The position numbers were made by a program, and so were the translations under genes. A DNA stretch of 64,000 bases from Ecdyonurus torrentis. Lineage: Eukaryota > Arthropoda > Insecta > Ephemeroptera > Heptageniidae. The stretch lies in contig OX439131.1 of the NCBI GenBank assembly GCA_949318235.1, positions 18,762,037-18,826,036 of the forward strand, read 5' to 3'. Under the pieces are notes generated by a model. It ran no database searches. It saw only the letters and a list, made by a program, of their open reading frames with translations, and was not told where the DNA came from. Positions 53,352 through 64,000 of the stretch are shown piece after piece; within the stretch, counting starts at the first letter, position 1, and each line of letters opens with the position of its first letter.

Positions 53352-54584
53352 ACCACAGCAAACATACCTTTAGCTTACACTAGAAAGCCCTAGCTCTATT
53401 TCTAACATTTTAACGTTAAAGTATTCTATAAAAAAGTACGTATACCCTTGACCTATAATAAAAATTTACTGCAAATAATTTTTTTTCTTCACACATTTCA
53501 CATTTTCATATGTTTCTCCCTAGATTTTTAGCATATTTTTCAGAGCAACAATAATGTTTTCCTTTTTGCTCGTTTTTATCTGCTTTTTTTTTTTTAAATA
53601 TATACTATCTTCATCTCAATTATTTAAATTTGTGAAAGCTGTATGTACTGTAGTTGATGTGATGGGGCATACCTCCTTTATACCAGAACAAAGATGTTCG
53701 AGATAGGCCACATACAACAGTACAAGAAAAAGCCATGTACTAGATTACTTGCAAAAGAGGATTTAGTGAGACTATATAAAAAAGAGCCAAATAATACTAA
53801 TACAGTACTAGCAGATTTCTTTGCGATACTGCCTTTATGTAACATGATTTTTTTAAGGGGAAATGAAGTAGCGTAAAAACTTAACTAAAACTCGGTTTAA
53901 AAAACGTGTGTTTTCAATTTTGAAATTTTAACAATGTACTGAGCCTTAGCTTTTATTTTCCGAAATTCAGGTAATTTTATTGTAAATTATTTCTTTAATC
54001 CAAATTATTTGAACTTCAGAAAAACAATATGTATTAGGAACTATAATATTTAAATTTTTTTTTTATTATTATTATTTAATTTTTTTTTAGCATGAGTTTT
54101 ATTACCCTATTAGTCATAAGAAATCATGTAAAATTGAGAAAGTCTTTGATAATATTGTTAAACTTTGGGTTTGTTTATTTTTTTTTCTCTAAACCCGCTT
54201 TCGTAGGTTTTCTAAAAGAAAAAATACGCCTAAGGTGTAAATACTTTCATCCCTCCCTTCTTCACTTCTCACAATAGCATACATATAAAGATTGTCTTGA
54301 AATATACAAACATATTGTGAAATTTGTAAAGGTCCCTTAAATACAATTCTTTAACGATGATCTGGGAAAGCATGAAAATTCATGAAATTACAACAAGAAA
54401 AAAAAATCAACTTTCTACAAGTAAAAGTATCCTGTTATATATGAAAATGGACATGCGACTACATATATATAGCCTGATTGACATAAAGGTTCATACAGTT
54501 TACATAAGCTATGTGACATTTTATAACCAATCGTAAAAATACTCTTTATATCTCTTGTGTTGAGTTTAATGTGAGTGCTTGGAT

Positions 54585-54615
54585 AGCTAGCTAGCTAGCT
54601 AGCTTGCTTGCTTGC
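54585..54615. repeat. Tetranucleotide (GCTA)n to (GCTT)n repeat
   Basis: About four GCTA units change to three GCTT units. It is the only clear tetranucleotide repeat apart from TTCC. Confidence 0.85.
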
Positions 54616-55331
54616 AATGTATTTTATTATTCTATAGGATTTAAAGAGAAAAAGACTGCAGAATATAAAATTTTTAACATGCATTTGTAAGCATTGGTCA
54701 ATAATAATATTCTTACCACGTTTCTTACTGATGCGTTAACATTTTTCATGCATGTTCAAAAAGGTTGCATAAAAAATAGGATACAATTTAGAGTTTAGAC
54801 TGAATTTGAAATTTTATGCTGGGAATATATAAAAAAATATATATAATATTTTCTTGTAAAATGTCACGATAAAAAAAAAAAAAGTTTTTTTGATTATTGC
54901 AGTATCATGTGTTTTTTATTTATAAATTTTTACACACACATACATTATGTTTTTCAATTCACATTATATTGTTGCAATAGTGATATATATATATATATAT
55001 ATATATTACTGTGCTGACCATACATAAATGTTAAGAGGCTTTAAAAGCTATTTTCTGAGTGACCTATATTTACAAATGTTTAATGTACATTTAATTTTTA
55101 TATAATCATTTCTGTAGTTCAATAATATATAAAGTGATTTACAAATATATATTTTCAATATAAAATGAATAATTATATCAGATTATAGCTTTCCAGGTAT
55201 TAGTTTTGTAATGTATCTAAATACGTACTTAATGTTTTTTGCAATTGAGAAATAGGTATTCTAAACACTTAAAAAAGCAAAGGAGACTTCTTTTCACAAG
55301 GAGGGGTTAAATATTGTTATTTCAACAACAG

Positions 55332-55789
55332 GAGACTTGCAAAATAAAGGCTTTAGTGAGAAAATAAACAAACTCACAAGCCAAAAATATCAACAAAGTG
55401 ATAGTAGATGAATTTGTGTTTCGGTCTTTATTTAACATGCTTTCTTATGGGGTAATGAAGGAACTTCAACTTAAGTAAAAAACAAAACAATAATAATAAT
55501 AAAAAAAAAAAAAAAGAAAAACTTGACGTAGCTTACTGAGCGTGAAAGCTTTTGTTTTCCTGAATTTCAAGCAATATAGACTTGAAATATAAAGCTCAGA
55601 AAGCTACAGTAAAAAAAAAAAAAAAATCAACTTCCATTTTCTTAACTGGAGTTGCAGCTGCTACATGCTCCCATAAGAAAGCATGTTAAACTGAGACACG
55701 ACAACAAAGTAGTCTGATATAGTACTGGGTTAGTATTGTTGTCCTCTATATGTTTGTTTAGTTTCTCACTAAACCTCATTTTGCTTCTC
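55332..55789. mobile_element. Imperfect foldback element, about 458 bp
   Basis: Nested inverted pairs are colinear from the outside inward. ggctttagtgagaaaa and the following aaacaaac (left, near 55350) pair with gtttgttta...ctcactaaacc (right, near 55751-55776). ttaacatgctttcttatgg (55434-55452) pairs with ccataagaaagcatgttaa (55671-55689). cgtagcttactgagc (about 55526) pairs with gctcagaaagctaca (about 55591). Short poly(A) runs sit symmetrically between the second and third pairs. The arms are more diverged than in the 21338 element, suggesting greater age. No coding capacity and no clear target duplication. Confidence 0.6.
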
Positions 55790-56819
55790 ATTTATTTTTT
55801 AAAACTTTCATCAGTGATTTTTATTATGAAGTTGATATATTTTTATTAAAAATATTAAAAAAAAAAAAAAAAAAAAACGTTTCATTTGGATGCAAAAATT
55901 CAAAACGCTGAGGTAACTTGGTGTAAACTTTAGCAATACAGTAAAAGACAGTAAAACTTTGCTTCAATATGATTGATTTTAAGCTGTCATTTTTTTAAGT
56001 CAAATTTCATAGTAAATTTCTCAGTAATATATTATAGATAATTTATAAAGATTCATTGAATTATATATTTGTCTAATTCTTGCTTTTTAAAATTAAGTTC
56101 ATAAAATGATTTTCTGTAGCATCCATTTGTGCATGTTTCCAGTATTTAAATGTACAATGTTTCATTGTTTTGACTTTTCATTCTGATGACTGACCTTGAT
56201 GTATAAAATACAAGATATATACGATAGAAGGAATGAATTATATCAATATATAAGAATAATACCTAGAATAATGGCTTTTATTGGGCGAAATCAGGCATAC
56301 AACCTCTCAATTTAACCCAACTGTTTGTTAGTAGCATTAACATAAAACGTAAATTTTATTTAAAAGAAATTTAATTGAACATGAATTCAAATAAAAAAAA
56401 ATTAGTTAAAGTCAATAACGTAGAAATCATATAGATTAATTAAAAAAACATTATAATATTGTCTAAATTACAACTGTTTTCATAAAACATATATTATATA
56501 TTTAGAACTTAAATCAAATAAAATTTTGAATGACACATGTCATATGAAAAAGGTCCGTTAACAAAATTTAATATGTGAAAGTATGCTTAACAATATTTAT
56601 TTAGTGACTATGTATAGGGGTAGTTTACAAAGCAAATTAAAGTAATTATCAAAGAATTGTTTTTTACTTTTAAATATTTACTTTTGTACGTTTAATTTGT
56701 AAAATATGTATAATTTTTATCAAGCAAATATAAAAAAATATGCGCAGATAAAATTATACGGGTTCTAATATATATATTTTTTTAACAGTTGTGTTTAAAA
56801 TTTATATAATAAAGATAAA

Positions 56820-56823
<4 letters not shown>

Positions 56824-56896
<73 letters not shown>
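56824..56896. repeat. (TA)n microsatellite, 73 bp
   Basis: Pure TA run continuing into imperfect ttatatatatta units to about 56930. Confidence 0.96.
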
Positions 56897-56905
<9 letters not shown>

Positions 56906-58393
56906 TATATATATATTATATATATATAATCATAATAACATTATTATTATAACTCAATTTTTTATAATAATTTCTATACATTAAGTTACAACTTATTATA
57001 ATATATTTGTATGAAGCTATAATTTAAAACATAAAAAAAAGATAAAAGCCTATTTAATACGTTGATAACTTCATGTCACGGGATTTTTATCATGATATAT
57101 CATGATTTTTTTATATTTAAAATTACATTTATTGATTTTAACTTTTGTATTGTCATTATTTTCAATCATTATTTATACTGTCAAGTTATAGAGTTAAAAC
57201 ATGGATAGAAAGCAGGGTAGAAAAAAACAAGAAAGAAGATTTTTTTTTTTTTTTTTTGCGTCATAGTTTTGTAATGAGAAGCGTTTCAAAAGGATCAAAT
57301 CAACTTGACGAACAGACAATTGAAAGAGAAAGAGGGAAAGAGAAAAAAAAATCAGTGAAAAGAAAGAAATGCGATTAGAGTATCAGCTAGCAAAACCTGA
57401 TTGAAACATCAAACACATACCTAAAAGTAAAATCTCTGAGGGAAGGAGAGTGGGAGCGATAGAGAGAGAACAAAGAGTGGGCGAAGACAAAGGGGTTGTT
57501 AATGAAATCGTATCATATATTCTGATAATATTAGAACAGTTCTGTTAAAAGATTTCAATTTCTATTTAATGTTCTTTATTTTAAAGAAATCATAGATTTT
57601 CTCTGTAATGTATGCAAAAAGAGAACAAATTGAAAAGTTAAATTGGAAATCTCCTTTTTAAATTGATTGCCTAAAATCTATTTGGACATAAACTAACAAA
57701 GTTATCAAAATTATAGCAAGTGATTTTTTTAATAATATACACAGGCAAACGTTTCCAAATGCAACATTATAGATTTTAACCATGAAACAATTATTTGGTT
57801 TTAGAATTTTCATAATCATAAGAAAAATAATGCCAAAATTTTATAATAAATTTTTTTCAAGCAGAAAATCTACAAACTGCACCCAGTGGCACAAAATAAA
57901 TGAACACATACACATATAAAGGAAAGAGCTATATTATATTTCAAAGAACAGATTTTATATTTCCGAAAATTTTGTCAACAGATATTGACATTTAATTTAT
58001 CGAAATATTTTGTCATATTATATTTAATTTTATTTTCATGTCCTAAAAATTGTACAATATTGATGTCTTATATTGCTTCATTTTCTTTTTAGTTGATGTA
58101 TATTGTTTTTTGATTGAAAGAGAGAAGGAGGGAGAGAGGGAGAGAAAGAGCTATATACTTTGTTCTACATCAATACAGTTTCTTACAACACTTCATCTCT
58201 TAATTGAAAGAAGAAAAAAACACAAAAAACAATAACAATAATAACAACGCATGCTTTCAAATCAAAACATACCACTCTCATACTACAATTTGACATTTTT
58301 ATCTCTCCCTGCTTAACTTCTTACATATCTCATCATTCTATGTCATAATCTTTTATTATTTTTTACTCTCCCTCTAACAGAGAGAAAGAAAGC

Positions 58394-58395
<2 letters not shown>

Positions 58396-58427
<32 letters not shown>
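58396..58427. repeat. (GA)n microsatellite, 32 bp
   Basis: GA run within a purine-rich patch. Confidence 0.95.
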
Positions 58428-58431
<4 letters not shown>

Positions 58432-59204
58432 AAGACATTTGTATCCCTATATAATAATACTAAATTTTTATACTATTATATCTAGTTTGTTGTAATCATA
58501 AAAAAGAACGACAAAGGAAATGTCAAATGTTTTTATATTAATATTGTTATTTCACTATGATTGACTTAATATCTTAAGAAAAAAATTGCGATATGCATTA
58601 TGTTATATAGAGATAGAATAATTGAGATTTTGTAATCTTAAAATATCAAATTTCCTCAAACGTGAATAATCTGTCTTTCTTCCTTTTTTTTTTAATTAAA
58701 GAATGTTTATACGAAATATTTTCTTCATAATAAGATGGAACAAAAATCAATATTATCAAATTGAAAATACCTAAGCAAGATTACTAACCTAAATTTTAGT
58801 TCAGCTTGGCCTCTGCAAAAATTATAGGAACTATAAATTGGTGCAAAATACCGTAAGCAGCTGGTGATTTAACATACCTTTATGCATAGGAAACCGTCCA
58901 GGTACCTGTAATATTGCCGTCTTTCTATAAGTCTATCATTCTCGATTTCCTCTAACTTGTGACTACCAGGTTTTGGCTACATCGTCATTTTTATCTCTCG
59001 CATCGTCTTTCATGACGTGGAGTGTGCGTTATAGTAGAAGACATTGTTGTCACAACCAATGTTACTATGAACTGCCTGGGTCAATAAAATTTCTTATTTC
59101 TATAGGCAATAGGAGAATGAACTGCGAATGGCTTCGATGATCTGCATGTTCTTTAGATATTAGCGTGGAAGTCTTTGCATTACATTTTTTAATAATTATG
59201 TTAC

Positions 59205-59263
59205 CGTTTCGCGCAGAAAGAAGAAACAGTTTACATATTGAGGAGGAGCCGTGACTGGATAAA
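59205..59263 (-). other. Exon-like 59-bp segment on minus strand, weak
   Basis: On the minus strand the segment follows cactgcctttcatcag and precedes a gtaaca donor. Two frames are open, one reading YPVTAPPQYVNCFFFLRET. The donor is only moderate and no partner exon was found. Confidence 0.13.
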
Positions 59264-59698
59264 CTGATGAAAGGCAGTGCCGTACATAAGTACATTCATG
59301 TGAGCTACAGTCCCAAGGCCCATAAAAATATTGGATGTTTAAATACTCTGATTATAAAATATTTAAAAGAAGTCAAAGGACCATGTAAATGGGTTTGGAA
59401 AATAATAATTATAATTTTACTAAATCTTGTCGCATCAGAGGATACATAGTTATGAACTGAAAATTGGTAAATATCACGTGACCAAACGTAACTCCTAGAG
59501 TTTTCTGTCAAGGAAAACTGATCTTATCTTTAGATAACGTAAGTACCTGTGCAACATATGACTCATAGAGTGAGTTGAACTGTCGTCACAAAATTAGTGT
59601 ATAATTTTTAATTCTTTTATTGTTGTAATGTGGTAAATTATACAACTATTTACGAATTTTTATAATGCTCATTTGTGCCAGAATAAGTTCTGTAATAA

Positions 59699-60042
59699 TT
59701 TAAAGCCATAGACCACACAGTGCGTGTGCTTTTTAATGAATAAACATGAAATGGAATCTTCAAAAGTAATGACAATTTTTACCAGAATGTAAATCTAGCC
59801 CCACGAGAGAGCGTGAAACTGCTGTAAATTATGTAATTTGCGTGATTATTCCTGTTTATGACGTCAGAAACATGCAAAAAAAATAGTTAAAAATGTTGTG
59901 CGGATTGGATAAATCAAAATTTTCTGATCACTGCTACGGGGCTAAAGTTGGGTTTTGAGACAAACTAAAGTTAATTTATGTAAGTCACATCAAATTTTTT
60001 GAGATATCAATGCTTACATTTTCTTCTGGTCTATTCCTTTCA
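59699..60042 (-). mobile_element. TTAA-flanked miniature element, copy B (about 344 bp)
   Basis: Reverse-oriented copy of the element at 50097-50452, matching along its whole length by eye with scattered substitutions. The end near 59699 reads ttaaagccatagaccacaca. The other end (about 60040) reads ggtctattccttt and has lost or never had the flanking ttaa. Contains tgacgtca at 59859-59866 and the ttgggttttgagacaaact block shared with copy A. Confidence 0.68.
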
Positions 60043-60805
60043 CTACACTGATGGGTAATACCACGGTACTAATATGCAGACCGATATTAGCAAGTACTTT
60101 TATTGTAATATTTTTAATCGTAACTGCACAATCAAATGCATTTATATGAAAACTTGTGATTTCGCGTTATAAAAATAAATGGAACTATAATAGTTTTTTT
60201 TTTTTTTTTTTACACTCAAAGCGATAAAGTAAGAAAAATGAAATGCGATCAGGATATCGAAAGTTAAGGGAAAAAGAAGATAAATTCATGTTTTAGATCG
60301 ATGTTGAAAACGTGACTGCAGTATTTTTCTTCAATTGTAAAGAATCATGATATTAAAAATAATATGCTATGACTGCAGATATACCACATTATTATCATAA
60401 ATTTGTTATATAATGTTAAATTTTATGAAGAGATGTAAATTTAAACATAATAAAATATATTACATATTGGAAAAAAGTTATGCATAATGATACTTTTCTA
60501 ATGAAGTGAATAAGGAATTTCTTGAGAAAATACAAGAGGCATCATTTTTCTCGATATTTTTTCTTTCCCTCTCGACCTGCTTTCACCTACGTTTTATTCT
60601 TCACGTACCCTCCAAATCCCTTGTGGTTGCACCAAGTACCAGACTGCAACTTATACTAAAGTATTTTTCTCGTACAAAATATTTAAGTATAACAAAAAAG
60701 GGGGGATAAAAAAAAAGTAGAAAGAATGATACTTGTTCTTAACTCTTATATACTTTCCATTATAGTATATAAAAAAATATAATCATACAGATGAGAATTT
60801 TTTAT

Positions 60806-60896
<91 letters not shown>

Positions 60897-61650
60897 ACCA
60901 CAATACTATCTCTTGAAAATAAGTTGTTATTTCTTTGTAATAAAAAAAAAAGAAAACAGAAAAGAATAGCAAAAAAAAAAAAAAAAAAAATTGCCATAGA
61001 ATTCAAAGTAGTTTTCAACGTAAACTATTTCAATTAACATAAAGTTTAAAGTTCATTATTCTATGAAGAGTATGTTTTTCCATTACCCTTTTTTTCTATG
61101 TTTCTGTAAGACTTTTTGTGTGTGACAAATGTTGTTGAATAGTTTTCAATTTGTTTGAATTACTTTTGTATATAAAAAAAAATAATTAAATAAATAAAAA
61201 GAATTGTAAAGTAACAAAAAAACATTTTAATAAATTTAATTATATTACTTTTTATTATATAAACTTGTTTTCTATTCTACTATTATATTCTTTATTTGCA
61301 TATTTATTTACAGAGAATACACATATTTACCTGCATTGAATACATTGTATGTATGTAGCAGTTGCATTACTTTTACAACTTTCTATGAAACTACAAAATG
61401 TAGAAAAACAAGACAAAAAAGTTGAGAGAACTACACTAAAATAAAAATGAACTAACTTTTACTGTATTGCAGCAAAATAATGCTTCAATTGCTTTTAAAC
61501 TTTGTATTACCATTTGTTATAAAACAAAATAAAATACCATATAGACATTTACTACATGAGTTTCAGACACAATAACTAATGTTTTATATAACGCTAATAT
61601 ATAATTAAAATTGCTATATATATATATATATTATAACAGAATTACATCAA
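60043..61650. other. AT-rich spacer, no gene
   Basis: Simple repeats and spacer. The frame near 60506-60709 has some mixed composition (for example SKSLVVAPSTRLQL) but no splice context or recognised family. Confidence 0.6.
60809..60894. repeat. (TA)n microsatellite, 86 bp
   Basis: Pure TA run. Confidence 0.97.
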
Positions 61651-61658
61651 AAATGATA

Positions 61659-62000
61659 TTAAAGGCATAGACAACATGAAAACATAAGCATTTATATCAC
61701 AAAACACTTGATGGGACTTACATAAATAACTTTAGTTTGTCTCCAAAACCAACTGTAACGCCGTAGCAGTGTTCAGAAAATTTCGATTTATGCAACCCAC
61801 ACAATATTTTCATTCTAGTTTTTGCCTGTTTCTGACGTCATAAACAGAAATATTCACGCAAATTGCATACTTTACAGTTTTTTCACTCTCTCTTGTGGGG
61901 CCACATTTACAGTCTGGTAAAAATTATCATCAGTTTTGTAGATCCCATTTTGTGTTTAATGATTAAAAAGAACATGTTGTTTTATGTTTTCTATGTTCAA
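61659..62000 (+). mobile_element. TTAA-flanked miniature element, copy C (about 342 bp)
   Basis: Same orientation as copy A. It opens ttaaaggcatagacaacatg and closes near ttttctatgttcaa, where the outer ttaa is changed. Shares the exact 46-bp block with copy A and carries tgacgtca at 61833-61840. A different foldback (62050-62396) begins about 50 bp downstream. Confidence 0.7.
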
Positions 62001-62049
62001 TTGAGGTTTTTTACTGTTTGCTTTTTTTTTCTCATAAAATTCGTTAATA

Positions 62050-62396
62050 AGGAAGACTACCAAATAATTTAGGGGGTAAATTTTATTATTTTATTTCATA
62101 TTCTAAACAAGGACATTGTCCTAAATCGCTTCATAAGTTAATTTATCATTTTTGAGTTCATTAAGTTTTTTTTTATTAATTTTTGAAAATCGTGAAAATG
62201 ACGTCACAGGCTGCAACATATGCATGCAGGCATAGGAAAAAGTTTCAGCCTGTGACGTCATTTCTCGACTTTTAAAAATTAATTAAAAATATTTAATTAA
62301 CTCAAAAATTAGAAATTCAAATATGTATCAATTCAGGAGAATGTCCTCTTTAAGAATATGCAATAAAATTACCACCTAACTTTTATAAGTCTTCCT
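62050..62396. mobile_element. Foldback element with two TGACGTCA sites, 347 bp
   Basis: The outer ends aggaagact and agtcttcct are exact inverted copies. Pairing continues inward through (g)gtaaattttatt, aggacattgtcct, tttttgagtt-att and aaatgacgtcacaggct to a short central spacer (about 62215-62240). The arms are roughly 160 bp and moderately diverged. tgacgtca occurs in each arm (62199-62206, 62253-62260). The 16-bp block gcctgtgacgtcattt also occurs in the foldback at 21338-21744. Confidence 0.72.
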
Positions 62397-64000
62397 GATT
62401 ACTGTATTGTAATTACCATTATAGATATTTTAATTCTGAAATATGCTCATATTAATTCAATTAGTCAATACCATTCTACTAGTCCATCGGCACTTGTTCG
62501 ATGCGTTGCTGTTATTTCAAATGTTTTTGAATTCATTCCATAATATATCGTTAACGATCCAAAAACATAATAATATTAATAATAATATTAATAATAACAT
62601 AATATTTATTATTATCATATCCACAAAATTATTAATGGAAAAGATGTACTAAAACGATTTATATTAATATTTTATACTTAAAATTTTATATTGAAAAATT
62701 CTTATTCTTTTCTTGTTGCTTATAATATATATATTATATATAAATTTATTATGGGTCGTAACTTTTTTGTAGATATTGATTGAATCGATGTTAAGTCTTA
62801 AAGTTTGTGTGATACTCACATCAGACTCTCTAAGTCACGTTTGTGCATCGCACTCGTGACTTTTTCCCAATCCTATCAAAACTCAATTTCTAACGACAAA
62901 ATACCAGATTATATGTGAAAGAAAAAAAAAAAAAAAAAAAAAAACGAGATAGAAATAAAAAAGTAGGGTGGTAAAATTCGACAGGAAATTGGCTTCTTTT
63001 TTTTACTTCCTCAATTTTAATGACTTAGGAATAAGAAATATTAAATGTTTTCTTTTTTGTGTGCATTTCATTTTCTAATTTATTGTGCGTAGTAATATGA
63101 AAAATTTTTATATTAATTTTTTTAATAATGGTAATATGAATCATTTAATAATCACCGTAATATTTAATAATAAACTTTATTATAATTTGATATTATATTG
63201 AAAAGCTACTATAATATATGCAAAAATAAAAATTCATTGAAAATATAAAAAATAAATTATTAACAAACGTTAAAAATCGATATTAAAGCTTTATTAATTT
63301 AAACTATGTAATATAAAATGTGTATTTTTTTTAGCACACTCACATTTGCAATGACTCCATTAATGATCTACTTAATACAGCATTACAATTATCAATGAGT
63401 TATCTCATTTGAAGAAGAATTATAAGTAAATTTATTTGTGACACGATTGTGTGCATTCCAATAATTTTATTCAGAATGAAAGGACAAGATAAATTTCATT
63501 GGGTCATGACCGATGGTCTGTGAAATATCTCTTACAAATCGATGTGGAAATAATGATTTAAATCATGAGAATGAACTTTATTGAGATAAGAAACATTCTT
63601 AATGTAACTTCCTAAAATAATTTGATAGCGATGCTTCAATAATTTTCCATGTAAGTAGATATTTAAATCACATTTACAAGTATTTGGTTGTGAGTGTAAT
63701 TTTTAATTTTTCTACATGCATGTGTTTTTGTTTTTTAATGGTTCAAATTTTAATATTAACTATTTTGAAGTATCAATATAAATTTATAATATTAGTATCC
63801 TTAGTAAAATAACAAAATTTGATTGTTATAAAAGGTTAACAAATTTTGTTTGTATAGGTCGGTTGTGGTTGATAATGTTCGAAATTTTAATTAAAATTTG
63901 TTTGAAAAATAAGTTATATTATCCTGTTTACACTTGTATGGCCAACAAAAGATTGAAATTTTAAATTAACAAATTTTTACCGTTATTATTATTATTATTT
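62397..64000. other. AT-rich spacer, no gene
   Basis: Spacer with (AAT)n-like sequence (about 62565-62600), poly(A) (about 62923-62944) and a hairpin at 62832-62862. The 69-codon frame starting 62443 is Leu/Ile-rich and runs into Asn repeats; not considered real. Confidence 0.65.
62832..62862. other. 31-bp hairpin
   Basis: Perfect 8-bp arms aagtcacg and cgtgactt enclose a further gtgc/gcac pair around atc. G+C-richer than its surroundings; role unknown. Confidence 0.55.

Larger units (their letters stand above)
55790..59690. other. AT-rich spacer and a GC-richer block at the end
   Basis: Spacer with (TA)n, purine-rich patches (57200-57500, 58380-58430), and a more complex block at about 58850-59530 in which plus and minus strands both have short open frames. 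In that block a minus-strand segment (59205-59263) lies between an acceptor-like cactgcctttcatcag and a gtaaca donor. No family is recognised. Confidence 0.55.

Overview
No complete gene can be supported in this 64 kb window. It looks like non-coding nuclear DNA (intergenic, or the inside of a very long intron) from an invertebrate animal. By eye the base composition is extremely A+T-rich. It is crowded with very long dinucleotide runs ((TA)n up to about 135 bp, (GA/CT)n up to about 100 bp, one (TG)52(AG)17), many poly(A)/poly(T) tracts, and decayed non-autonomous transposons. That combination would fit an arthropod, perhaps a crustacean, but this is an impression: no conserved gene is present to fix the taxon. 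There is no bacterial-style gene organisation, rRNA, intact tRNA or CRISPR array. Nearly every long open frame is a translated microsatellite or AT-rich noise.

Layout. 1-11 kb: microsatellites and AT-rich spacer, a weak exon-like segment (6427-6480), a doubtful terminal-repeat pair (6641-6957) and a LINE-3'-end-like segment (about 8930-9063). 11-20 kb: a 110-bp miniature inverted-repeat element (11158-11267), small perfect hairpins, the best candidate coding exon (14674-14741, plus strand), and three of the longest CT/TG tracts. 20-27 kb: a near-perfect 0.4 kb foldback (21338-21744), a 1.07 kb GC-richer element with short terminal repeats (24565-25633) and a tRNA-like fragment (26751-26823). 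31.1-33.2 kb: a 2.08 kb non-autonomous hAT-like element inserted into a (TA)n run, with a second foldback nested inside it. 33-50 kb: mostly spacer, with GC-richer islands at 35.7-36.25 kb, 37.28-37.40 kb and 40.28-40.70 kb (the last with a 21-G run). 50-62.4 kb: three copies of one TTAA-flanked miniature element, a tRNA/SINE-like segment next to one copy, a 0.46 kb foldback (55332-55789) and another (62050-62396). 62.4-64 kb: spacer.

The most interesting pattern is that four otherwise different inverted-repeat elements or families carry the palindrome TGACGTCA (the CRE/ATF core). Seven of its eight occurrences found by eye lie in such elements, and two of the foldbacks share a 16-bp block around it. 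The second lead is the splice-bounded open segment at 14674-14741. I see no sign of a complete novel system; the value of the window is in its repeat biology. All copy comparisons were done by eye.
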